From Alphaproteobacteria bacterium (GTDB lineage Bacteria; Pseudomonadota; Alphaproteobacteria; Rhizobiales; Devosiaceae), in contig JAADFY010000236.1 in the NCBI GenBank assembly GCA_013152625.1, positions 1 through 12,834 of the forward strand: a stretch of 12,834 nt of DNA. Reading direction: 5' to 3'. The first letter of the stretch is position 1. The number at the start of each line of letters is the position of its first letter. The notes beneath the pieces were generated by a model that was not told where the DNA came from, ran no database searches, and saw only the letters and a program-made list of their open reading frames with translations. Positions 1 to 6,747 of the stretch are shown here, in pieces. Both the position numbers and the translations under genes were made by a program.

Positions 1-495
1 TTTACCTATCCGGTGGCCTTTCTGGTCACCGACCTGACCAACCGCCACTTCGGCCCCAGAGGGGCCCGGGGCGTCGTTCTGGTGGGCTTTGCCATAGCCG
101 TAGTCCTCTCCGTGGCGCTTGCCAGTCCGCGCATCGCCTTGGCCAGCGGCACCGCTTTTTTTGTCGCCCAGATGCTTGATGTCGCCATTTTTGACCGGCT
201 GCGCAATTCGCCGCACTGGTGGCGCGCCCCTCTGATTTCGTCAACCCTGGGTTCGGTGCTTGATACGGTGCTGTTCTTTTCCCTCGCCTTTGCCGCTCAG
301 TTCACCTGGCTGGGCGCCAGTGATCCCTTCGCCATCGAAAACATTCCTGTAATGGGCCTGCTGGCCGGGGAAGCGCCGCGCTGGGTGTCCTGGGCACTAG
401 GTGATTTTGCGGTCAAGATATTGGTGGCTTTGGTGCTTCTCGTGCCGTACTGGGCGTTGCGCGCCAGAATTACCGACCGGGCGGTCAATCCGTAA
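1..495 (+). CDS. yhhQ: Queuosine precursor transporter, YhhQ/VUT family (5'-partial)
   Basis: The frame is open from the first base to a TAA at 493-495, giving 164 residues; the true start lies left of the window. The residues FTYPVAFLVTDLTNRHFG near the visible start match the conserved TDLT-R-FG segment of the YhhQ family, and QMLDVAIFDRLR followed by WWRAPLISS matches the conserved QILD-x-x-VFNRLR-x-x-x-WW stretch of E. coli YhhQ. Four or five hydrophobic segments are visible, so this is an inner-membrane protein. Family members import queuosine precursors (preQ0/preQ1) used in tRNA modification. A GTG at 13 could be read as a start but falls inside the conserved region, so it is not the real one. 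Its last 11 bases overlap the end of the convergent esterase-like gene. The family call is firm; substrate choice between preQ0 and preQ1 cannot be read from sequence. Confidence 0.88.
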   Translation, partial: FTYPVAFLVTDLTNRHFGPRGARGVVLVGFAIAVVLSVALASPRIALASGTAFFVAQMLDVAIFDRLRNSPHWWRAPLISSTLGSVLDTVLFFSLAFAAQFTWLGASDPFAIENIPVMGLLAGEAPRWVSWALGDFAVKILVALVLLVPYWALRARITDRAVNP

Positions 496-1495
496 CAGTT
501 GGCCCCGGCAGTGAGAACTGCAACATGATTGTTCGCTGCCAGTCGAAGAAATTGTTGTCCGAAACAAGGGTCAGACGCGTATCCCCCAGCGGCCCTTCCG
601 AGATCGCCAGCCCTTCCATATTGTCCACATCACCCCCCATGCCCTTGAGCACGATGGTGCCGCCCAAAACCGTATCCGGCTGCACGTCGTTGGCCTCAAT
701 CCGGCGCACCTGCATGGTAAAACCAAACAGGGATATGCCGCGCCCGAGCACATAAAGATCACCGTCGGGGGCAAACGCGCACGCGGTGGGGTTCATGCCG
801 TCTATTCGCGCAAGGGTTAAGGATCCCTGGTCGGCTTTTCCCAGCATCACGCCGGCAAACCCGCCTTTTGCCGGTATCCCCTCGGTCAGAATGATTGTCG
901 AGCCGGCCACCGGCGATGCCGGTGGCGCAATGCACACCGCCTCGATGGAATTGTTGGAACGATCCGAGGACAGCCAGCGCGGAATGACCACTTCCCGGGC
1001 TCGCCCGCCGGGCTGGCCGTTCACCAGTTCGAAGTCGGCCACCCGGGTCAGGTTTTCAAACCCAACCCGCACCGCCGCCGGTTTACCGTCGCGATAAATT
1101 GTCTCCAGCGCTTCAGCATCGGAGGAAAACCGGTTGGGGAGCGGGTTTCCCTTTGAATTGACAATCCGGGTTATCTCGCCACCGGTAACCGCCGAAATTA
1201 TCCCCAGTTCGTCATATATGAGCGACATGGAGACAAACCGGCCGCGATCAGTGACCGTAAGGATCCGATTTTCCGCCCCGACAAATGTCAGGTCAGATAG
1301 TCCGCCGAAATTGGGGTCGGTGGCGTTCAGCTCCAGGCCGCCCCGCCAGATCAGCGCGTCGATTTTTGCCCCCGGTTGCTGTCCGCGATAAAGATCGATG
1401 GGTGTGGACTTGATGGAAATTTCAGCGCTCATTGCCGGCACTGCGCCAAGAGCAGCAGCCAAAGTTGCAGCCAGGGCAACCGCCCGGCCGCTCAT
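485..1495 (-). CDS. Exported esterase-like protein of the phytase/SdiA-regulated beta-propeller type
   Basis: This 336-residue protein begins with a short basic then alanine-rich hydrophobic stretch ending in AMSA at residues 21-24, a good signal peptidase I site, so a periplasmic location is likely; no lipobox cysteine is present. The body carries spaced acidic motifs typical of the 'esterase-like activity of phytase' domain (PF13449 type): GGLSD (64-68), DRGRF (83-87), SSDAEALE (124-131), SIEAV (183-187), NMEGLA (292-297) and LVSDNNF near residues 310-316. These repeat as blades of a beta-propeller. The real substrate in this family is generally unknown; 'esterase-like' is only a domain name. 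Its ATG (1495-1493) overlaps the cobT TGA in an ATGA, which implies translational coupling to cobT. In rhizobial genomes a gene of this kind follows cobT. The 3' end overlaps the convergent yhhQ end by 11 bases. Confidence 0.85.
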   Translation of the reverse strand: MSGRAVALAATLAAALGAVPAMSAEISIKSTPIDLYRGQQPGAKIDALIWRGGLELNATDPNFGGLSDLTFVGAENRILTVTDRGRFVSMSLIYDELGIISAVTGGEITRIVNSKGNPLPNRFSSDAEALETIYRDGKPAAVRVGFENLTRVADFELVNGQPGGRAREVVIPRWLSSDRSNNSIEAVCIAPPASPVAGSTIILTEGIPAKGGFAGVMLGKADQGSLTLARIDGMNPTACAFAPDGDLYVLGRGISLFGFTMQVRRIEANDVQPDTVLGGTIVLKGMGGDVDNMEGLAISEGPLGDTRLTLVSDNNFFDWQRTIMLQFSLPGPTVTD

Positions 1496-3375
1496 GCCCG
1501 CCGCCGCCGCGCCGGTCCGGGCAGCTCTTCATCGAACAGTTCCGCCAGCTTGTCGGTCAGCGCCCCGGCAAGTTCCTCGGCGTCCAGCAGGGTGACCGCC
1601 CGGCGGTAATAGCGGGTTACATCATGGCCGATGCCGATGGCGATGAGCTGAACCGGCGAGCGCGCCTCGATGTCTTCAATGACAAAACGCAAATGACTTT
1701 CCAGATAGTTGCCCGCGTTGACGCTCTGGGTGCTGTCATCCACCGGCGCCCCGTCAGATACCACCATCAGGATACGTCGGTGTTCCGGCCGCCCCAGCAG
1801 CCGGCGGTGGGCCCATAACAGCGCTTCACCGTCGATATTTTCCTTCAGCAGGCCCTCGCGCATCATCAGGCCCAGATTGCGTTTGGCATGGCGCCAAGGC
1901 TGGTCGGCGCTTTTGTAAATGATGTGGCGAATATCGTTGACCCGGCCCGGGTTGGCCGGCCGGTCGGCCTGCATCCACGCCTCGCGGGATTTGCCCCCTT
2001 TCCACGCCCGGGTGGTAAAGCCCAAAACCTCCACCCGCACGCCGCACCGTTCCAGCGTGCGCGCTAGAATGTCGCCGCATATGGCGGCAATCGTGATCGG
2101 GCGCCCGCGCATGGAACCTGAATTGTCAATCAGCAGGGTGACCACTGTATCGCGAAACTCGGTATCGCGTTCCGCCTTGAACGAAAGGGGCTGCATGGGA
2201 TCGGTGACCACCCGGGTAAGCCGGGCGGCATCGAGCACCCCTTCTTCGAGATCAAATTCCCAGGACCGGTTTTGCTGGGCCATCAGGCGCCGTTGAAGTT
2301 TGTTGGCCAGCCGGGCAATGGCCCCGGTCAGGTTTTCCAGTTGCTTGTCCAAAAGCCCGCGCAGTTGTTCAAGCTCTTCAGGCGGGCACAATTCGTTGGC
2401 CGCGACGACTTCGTCAAACCGGGTTGTAAACACCTTGTAGTCATGAAGGTTCGACATGTCCCCGGACTGCGAACCCGGCGGCGGGGTGGCCGGCGCCTCA
2501 TTGCCGGCTTCGTCGGCGTCCATTTCGCGTGTTTCGGTCCAGTCCGCTTCCCCGGCGTCGGCTTCTGAGGTTTCGTCCTCTTCTCCCGCCCCCTCGGTGT
2601 CGGCGGCTTCCGCGTCGCCCTGCCCGTCCGCTTCGGGGTCATCACCGGTCTGATTGCGTGAATTGTCCGCGCTGGCGTCGTCGTCGGCATTGTCATCTTC
2701 GCTGTCCGCATCGCTCGGGTCGATATCGGTGATCATGTCCAGGTCGCGCAACAGGGCGCGGCTGGCGGCGGAAAACGCTTCCTGATCACTCAGGTGCTCT
2801 TTTAGCGCCACCATGGACGTCGCGGCCTGCCCTTCGATCTGCTTGCCCCACAATGCCAGAATGCGGTTGCCGCTGTCGGGAATGGTTTTGGCCCCGTGTT
2901 GGCGGCGCACCATGAGGCCAAGCGCCTCGGCCAACGGCGCATCGCCCAGTTCGGTCACCGAATTCAGGTTGGCCCGGACCAGCCGGTCATCCAGAGCATC
3001 GCGCAGGTTCTCGCTCATGCCGGGCAGCAAAGAGCACCCCAGCATTTCAATGCGCGCCTGTTCCATGGCGTCAAATGCGGCCCGCGCGTCCGGATCGGCG
3101 GGGGCATTGCGTCGATGGGTTGCTCCGTCGTGGGAGGCCAGCCGCAGGGCGATGGCATCGCCTTGTCCCCGCGCCACTGAAATATCGTACGGGTCCGGCT
3201 GCCGGGGCAGGTTGGCCAGTCTGGCGGTGTTGCCGCTAAGCATTGCCCGGTCGGCGTTAAACGCTACCTCAAGATCAGCCTTTGCGCTGACGGCGCGCAT
3301 GGCTGTCGCCACCGCGGCCTTGAACCCCGCGCTTTCATCTTTCCGGTTGTGTCGTATTCGAGACGATTGCGCCAA
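1492..3375 (-). CDS. cobT: Cobaltochelatase subunit CobT
   Basis: CobT is a subunit of the ATP-dependent aerobic cobaltochelatase (CobN-CobS-CobT) that inserts cobalt into hydrogenobyrinic acid a,c-diamide in cobalamin synthesis. From a TTG at 3375-3373 the protein is 627 residues, close to the roughly 630 of known CobT. The start is chosen because GGAGG sits five bases upstream and the predicted N-terminus (MAQSSRIRHNRKDESAGFK) fits the family; the frame stays open to an ATG at 3495, but that would overlap cobS by about 100 bases and add 40 residues unlike CobT. Domain order: N-terminal helical region, a strongly Asp/Glu-rich linker at about residues 214-290, then a C-terminal von Willebrand A domain with the MIDAS motif DNSGS at 417-421 and a second acidic loop, VSDGAPVDDST, at 539-549. 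cobS lies 22 bases upstream. Confidence in function is very high and in the TTG start moderately high. Confidence 0.95.
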   Translation of the reverse strand: MAQSSRIRHNRKDESAGFKAAVATAMRAVSAKADLEVAFNADRAMLSGNTARLANLPRQPDPYDISVARGQGDAIALRLASHDGATHRRNAPADPDARAAFDAMEQARIEMLGCSLLPGMSENLRDALDDRLVRANLNSVTELGDAPLAEALGLMVRRQHGAKTIPDSGNRILALWGKQIEGQAATSMVALKEHLSDQEAFSAASRALLRDLDMITDIDPSDADSEDDNADDDASADNSRNQTGDDPEADGQGDAEAADTEGAGEEDETSEADAGEADWTETREMDADEAGNEAPATPPPGSQSGDMSNLHDYKVFTTRFDEVVAANELCPPEELEQLRGLLDKQLENLTGAIARLANKLQRRLMAQQNRSWEFDLEEGVLDAARLTRVVTDPMQPLSFKAERDTEFRDTVVTLLIDNSGSMRGRPITIAAICGDILARTLERCGVRVEVLGFTTRAWKGGKSREAWMQADRPANPGRVNDIRHIIYKSADQPWRHAKRNLGLMMREGLLKENIDGEALLWAHRRLLGRPEHRRILMVVSDGAPVDDSTQSVNAGNYLESHLRFVIEDIEARSPVQLIAIGIGHDVTRYYRRAVTLLDAEELAGALTDKLAELFDEELPGPARRRRA

Positions 3376-3380
3376 TTGTG

Positions 3381-3385
3381 CCTCC
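3381..3385 (-). promoter_or_regulatory. Shine-Dalgarno GGAGG deciding the cobT TTG start
   Basis: On the minus strand GGAGG is followed by five bases (CACAA) and then TTG at 3375-3373, in the cobT frame. It lies in the 22-base gap between the cobS stop and the cobT start. No ATG or GTG start with comparable spacing exists near the conserved N-terminus of CobT. Confidence 0.75.
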
Positions 3386-3397
3386 GCCGGAGTTCGA

Positions 3398-4375
3398 TCA
3401 GGCGCTGATGGCCAGATTGACCGATGATTCGGGCAGATCCACACCAAAGACGCGCTGATAGAGTTCTGCCACAAACGGGCGCTCCAGATCATCACATTTG
3501 TTCAAAAATGTGAGGCGGAAGGCAAACGCGACATCGTCGAATATCTCCGCGTTTTCCGCCCAGGTCAGCACCGTGCGCGGACTCATGACCGTAGACAGAT
3601 CGCCGTTCATGAACGCCGACCGGGTCAGGTCGGCCAGCCGCACCATGTTCGAGACGGTCTCGCGACCGTCTTTGGTGTCATAGGAGCGCGCCTTGGCTAA
3701 AACGATACCCGCCTCCTGATCGTGGGCGAGATAGTTCAGGGTGGCCACGATCGACCAGCGGTCCATCTGACCCTGATTGATTTGCTGGGTGCCGTGATAA
3801 AGTCCCGACGTGTCCCCCAGACCGATGGTGTTGGTGGTGGCAAACAGACGAAAGGCGGGATGGGGGCGAATGACCTTGTTCTGATCGAGAAGGGTTAAAC
3901 GCCCCGAAACCTCAAGCACCCGTTGAATGACAAACATCACATCGGGCCGGCCCGCGTCATATTCGTCAAACACCAGGGCGATATTGTTTTTCAGCGCCCA
4001 CGGCAGCATGCCGTCGCGAAACTCGGTCACCTGCATGCCGTCGCGCACCACAATCGCGTCCTTGCCCACCAGATCGATCCGCGAGATGTGGCTGTCGAGG
4101 TTGATTCGCACCAGCGGCCATTTGAGCCGGGCCGCCACCTGCTCGATATGGGTGGATTTGCCCGTGCCGTGATAGCCCTGGATCATCACCCGGCGATTAT
4201 GCTCGAACCCGGCCAGAATGGCCTGTGTGGTTGCCGGATCGAACAGGTAATCGGTGTCAAAGTCCGGAACATGCTCGTCCGCGGTGGTATATCCCTTCAC
4301 CATCAGATCGCTGTTAATGCCAAACAGCTCGCGAACGGAATATCTGGTATCAGGTAATTTGGATTGCTCGGTCAT
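3398..4375 (-). CDS. cobS: Cobaltochelatase AAA+ subunit CobS
   Basis: CobS is the AAA+ ATPase subunit that, with CobT, forms the ring complex driving cobalt insertion by CobN in aerobic B12 synthesis. The 325-residue length is typical. The Walker A motif GYHGTGKST is at residues 67-75, Walker B LVFDEYD at about 134-140 and a sensor-1 ATTNT at about 179-183. The N-terminal block with TRYSVRELFGI is also characteristic of CobS, and helps separate it from MoxR-type ATPases. The ATG at 4375 has only a weak purine-rich ribosome site (AGAGA) upstream. It is the first gene of a cobS-cobT-esterase-like unit; an extended -10 promoter candidate lies about 63-90 bases before the start codon. I see no cobalamin riboswitch in the 121-base leader space. 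Confidence 0.96.
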   Translation of the reverse strand: MTEQSKLPDTRYSVRELFGINSDLMVKGYTTADEHVPDFDTDYLFDPATTQAILAGFEHNRRVMIQGYHGTGKSTHIEQVAARLKWPLVRINLDSHISRIDLVGKDAIVVRDGMQVTEFRDGMLPWALKNNIALVFDEYDAGRPDVMFVIQRVLEVSGRLTLLDQNKVIRPHPAFRLFATTNTIGLGDTSGLYHGTQQINQGQMDRWSIVATLNYLAHDQEAGIVLAKARSYDTKDGRETVSNMVRLADLTRSAFMNGDLSTVMSPRTVLTWAENAEIFDDVAFAFRLTFLNKCDDLERPFVAELYQRVFGVDLPESSVNLAISA

Positions 4376-4437
4376 GAAAATCTCTGCGCGCGGTCGATGG
4401 CCGCACGAACTTGCGGCAGGTAGCTGGCTCGGCGCGC

Positions 4438-4465
4438 TCTATACCAGCAAACTTGGAATGTCCAA
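4438..4465 (-). promoter_or_regulatory. Candidate promoter for cobS-cobT
   Basis: On the minus strand TTGGAC (4465-4460) is separated by 16 bases from TATAGA (4443-4438). The -10 is preceded by TGG, giving an extended -10 form TGnTATAGA. Transcription would begin near 4431, leaving a leader of about 55 bases before the cobS ATG. This is a pattern match by eye; the extended -10 makes it the best promoter candidate in the window. Confidence 0.42.
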
Positions 4466-4470
4466 ATAGC

Positions 4471-4484
4471 CCGGGTTACCCCGG
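4471..4484 (-). terminator. Weak hairpin after the J-domain gene
   Basis: On the minus strand CCGGG-GTAA-CCCGG forms a five-base-pair stem with a GNRA-type tetraloop, starting 12 bases after the stop codon of the J-domain gene and ending just before the cobS -35 candidate. There is no T-tract after it, so it is at best a weak or Rho-assisted terminator. Confidence 0.22.
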
Positions 4485-4496
4485 CAGCCGCTAAAG

Positions 4497-5138
4497 TCAG
4501 ACAAAGCCCTTGTCTTTGAGATGGTTGAACGCCACGATAATATTGCGCAATCGCTCTTCAGACCCCTTGTCGCCGCCATTGGCGTCCGGGTGATGGCGTT
4601 TGACCATTGATTTATAGGCCGTCTTGATCGCCTTGGAATCAGGCTGACCCTCAAGACCCAGCATTTCAATCGCTTTTTTATCGGTGGAAAGCATGGTGCG
4701 CTCACGTTCCTTGGCCGGGCTGCGGGCCTGGGTACGGGCATAACGGGCAAAAACATTGAACGGGTCATTGATGCGCTTTCCCGTCCAGTCGCGCACACCC
4801 GGTTTGGCTGGCTGCACCGGTTTGGCCGCCGGCCCACCCCGTTCCGCCCCCACCCGCCAGGTGGGCCGCTCCCCTGTCTTGGCGCTGTTCAGGATTAAAT
4901 CATCAACATCATTTTCCTTCATCCCGGAAAAATAATTGAACGACTTGTTGTAGGCGCGCACATGTTCGAGACAGAACATGTGATAGGCGCCGTCCTTGTT
5001 GTGCCCTTTGGGCGCCCGGTGAGCGCCTGCCCGTTCGCACCCCTGCCAGGCGCATGGCGCGTGGCTGGTGCTTTCCGGTTTTGCCGCCGAGCGGCGTTTG
5101 ATGCGAATGCCGTCAAACAGTTTTGAATCGCGTGCCAT
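4497..5138 (-). CDS. J-domain (DnaJ-type) protein with N-terminal cysteine cluster
   Basis: The 213-residue protein has a C-terminal J domain at about residues 153-213, containing the HPD tripeptide (183-185) needed to stimulate the ATPase of a DnaK-type Hsp70. No G/F-rich region or DnaJ zinc-finger repeats are present, so it is a specialised co-chaperone and not DnaJ itself. The N-terminal half carries C29-x4-C34 and C56-x2-H59, which could bind a metal; this is inference. A proline/alanine-rich linker at about 100-115 separates the halves. I recall such proteins as conserved between bolA and cobS in rhizobia, where they are annotated only as J-domain or molecular chaperone proteins. The ATG at 5138 follows a poor ribosome site (CATAAACCTAG). 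The gene diverges from bolA with only 48 bases between start codons. The client is unknown. Confidence 0.88.
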   Translation of the reverse strand: MARDSKLFDGIRIKRRSAAKPESTSHAPCAWQGCERAGAHRAPKGHNKDGAYHMFCLEHVRAYNKSFNYFSGMKENDVDDLILNSAKTGERPTWRVGAERGGPAAKPVQPAKPGVRDWTGKRINDPFNVFARYARTQARSPAKERERTMLSTDKKAIEMLGLEGQPDSKAIKTAYKSMVKRHHPDANGGDKGSEERLRNIIVAFNHLKDKGFV

Positions 5139-5151
5139 CTAGGTTTATGTG
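5123..5151 (+). promoter_or_regulatory. Weak candidate promoter for bolA
   Basis: TTGAAT (5123-5128), a 17-base spacer and TATGTG (5146-5151) precede bolA, placing a start near 5158. The -35 overlaps the first codons of the divergent J-domain gene. Both boxes are imperfect (4 of 6 and 3 of 6 consensus bases), so this rests mainly on the exact spacing and the short divergent gap. Confidence 0.25.
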
Positions 5152-5186
5152 ACCCCGTAAATGGGTGGGTTAAAAGGATATGGATC

Positions 5187-5477
5187 ATGCCGGACAAACA
5201 AGCCAAGCCGATAAGGGCGTCCATTATAGACAAGTTGAGACAAACTTTCACCCCGAACCTGCTCGAAGTGATTGACGAGAGCGAAAAGCACCGCGGGCAT
5301 GGGGGCTGGCGCGAAGGCGGCGGCACCCATTTCAGGATCACAATCACCGCCGATCGGCTCGCCGGGCTTAGCCGCATCGAGCAGCATCGGGCCATAAATG
5401 GGTGTCTGCAGGACGAGTTTGACGCTGGCGTACACGCCCTGTCGATCAATGTGCAGCCTGCCGACTCTGGTCAATAG
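5187..5477 (+). CDS. bolA: BolA family protein
   Basis: This 96-residue protein has the BolA fold signature: N-terminal helix (RASIIDKLRQTF), the segment VIDESEKHRGHGG, the THFRITITADRLAGLSRIEQHR block and the closing GVHALSINV strand. The histidines at about positions 35, 38, 48 and 67 include those that BolA proteins use for iron-sulfur cluster sharing with monothiol glutaredoxins (family knowledge). BolA proteins act in the cytoplasm in iron-sulfur handling and stress or cell-shape control; which role applies here is not visible. The ATG at 5187 has AAAGGAT about seven bases upstream. The stop codon is seven bases from the end of the convergent CNNM/CBS gene, leaving no room for a separate terminator. 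The symbol is a family name; a more exact paralogue name cannot be justified. Confidence 0.93.
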   Translation: MPDKQAKPIRASIIDKLRQTFTPNLLEVIDESEKHRGHGGWREGGGTHFRITITADRLAGLSRIEQHRAINGCLQDEFDAGVHALSINVQPADSGQ

Positions 5478-5484
5478 GCCCCGT

Positions 5485-6747
5485 TCAGCTTTTCGATACT
5501 CGCAATTCGGTTATCCGGTTGTGCACTTTTTTGGTTACCCGAAATCTGAATCCGTGAAAATTGAAACTCTGGTTGACCGAGGGGATCATTTTCGCCTCGT
5601 GCAGGATCAGTCCGGCGATTGTCGTGGCCTCGTCGTCGGGCAGGTTCCAGTCCAGCAACCTGTTCACATCACGAATGGGTTTGGCCCCGTCGATCAGATA
5701 TGAGCCATCGGCCTGTTTGCGAGCCCCTTCATGAACCTCGTCATACTCGTCGGAAATATCCCCCACAATCTCTTCGAGAATATCCTCCAGCGTGACCAGT
5801 CCTTCCACTTCGCCAAACTCGTCCACCACCAGGGCAAAATGCGATTTTCCTTTCAGAAAATTGTTCAGCTGATCCTGCAATGGCGTGGTGTCGGGCACAA
5901 ACCATGGTTTGGAGGCGATCGTCGCCACATCGACCTTATTGATGTCTCCCCCTGCTTCGTGCAGGGCCCGAAGGACGTTTTTAGCGTGAATGATACCGAT
6001 GATATTGTCCTGTTCGCCCCGCCACAGCGGGATGCGGGTAAACGGGCTGTCGAGGATTTCGCTCACCAGTTTGCCGGGCTCAAGGTCCGCATCCAGGGCC
6101 GTCATTTGGGTGCGATGGATCATCACATCGGAAACCTCAAGCTCCCGAAGATCCAAAATGCCCCCCAGCATGTCCCGGTCTTTTTTGATCACCTCGCCTT
6201 CATGGTGCAAAAGGTCCACTGTACCGCGCAATTCGTCATGTCCGGTCACCCCGTTGCGCGATTGCCTGGGGTCGACCCCGAACAGGCCCAGAATGACCCC
6301 CACCAGCTTTTCGACGGCAAACGAAAACGGCGTCAAAAGGGTCACCACCGGCCGCAGGAACGGCGCCACCGCCAGGGAGAAACTGTCTGGCCGCGTGATG
6401 GCCCACGTCTTGGGCAGCACCTCGGAGAAGATGACCACTAAAAGGGTCATGGCCAGGGTGGCGTAAACCACCCCGTTTGCACCGAACGCATCGATGAATA
6501 TGGCCGTCGCGATGGCTGAGGCTAAAATATTGACCAGATTGTTCCCCAGCAGGAGCGCGCCCAGCAGTCGCTCCTTGCGCTCCACCAGTCGTTCCACCAG
6601 GCCCGCATTGTGCGAACCTGCCTTTTTTAGCTGCCGGATCCGGGCCCGCGAGGATGCGGTAAGCGCCGTTTCGGAGCCGGAGAAAAACCCCGACAAAAAC
6701 AGCAAAATGGCGATACCGATGATTGAAATCCACAGATTTGCGGACAT
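5485..6747 (-). CDS. CNNM/DUF21 and CBS-domain membrane protein (CorC/TlyC 'hemolysin' family)
   Basis: The 420-residue protein has an N-terminal transmembrane CNNM (DUF21) domain at about 1-170 with FFSGSETALTA (21-31), LLGNNLVNI (66-74) and SEVLPKT (108-114). A CBS pair follows, at about 205-262 and 270-332, with HRTQMTALD and LVTLEDILEEIVGDI as typical landmarks. The C-terminal CorC_HlyC domain spans about 345-417. Homologues include CorB/CorC-like Mg2+ or divalent-cation efflux proteins and human CNNM; older annotations call them hemolysins, for which there is no support here. The CBS pair probably senses adenine nucleotides (family knowledge). Its ATG overlaps the aroB stop by one base in TAATG, so it is the last gene of the aroK-aroB unit. 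Its 3' end faces bolA. Ion specificity is unknown. Confidence 0.92.
   Translation of the reverse strand: MSANLWISIIGIAILLFLSGFFSGSETALTASSRARIRQLKKAGSHNAGLVERLVERKERLLGALLLGNNLVNILASAIATAIFIDAFGANGVVYATLAMTLLVVIFSEVLPKTWAITRPDSFSLAVAPFLRPVVTLLTPFSFAVEKLVGVILGLFGVDPRQSRNGVTGHDELRGTVDLLHHEGEVIKKDRDMLGGILDLRELEVSDVMIHRTQMTALDADLEPGKLVSEILDSPFTRIPLWRGEQDNIIGIIHAKNVLRALHEAGGDINKVDVATIASKPWFVPDTTPLQDQLNNFLKGKSHFALVVDEFGEVEGLVTLEDILEEIVGDISDEYDEVHEGARKQADGSYLIDGAKPIRDVNRLLDWNLPDDEATTIAGLILHEAKMIPSVNQSFNFHGFRFRVTKKVHNRITELRVSKS

Noticed and set aside
2813..3427. A 204-codon plus-strand open frame opposite cobT.
   Set aside because: It is a mirror of GC-rich coding sequence: cobT on the other strand is a clear family member over the same bases and the plus-strand translation shows no domain.
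5731..6441. A 236-codon plus-strand open frame opposite the CNNM/CBS gene.
   Set aside because: The opposite strand encodes recognisable CNNM and CBS domains throughout; this frame is antisense shadow.
5485..6747. Hemolysin annotation of the CNNM/CBS protein.
   Set aside because: The architecture is that of CorC/CNNM ion-transport-related proteins; no cytolysin feature is visible.
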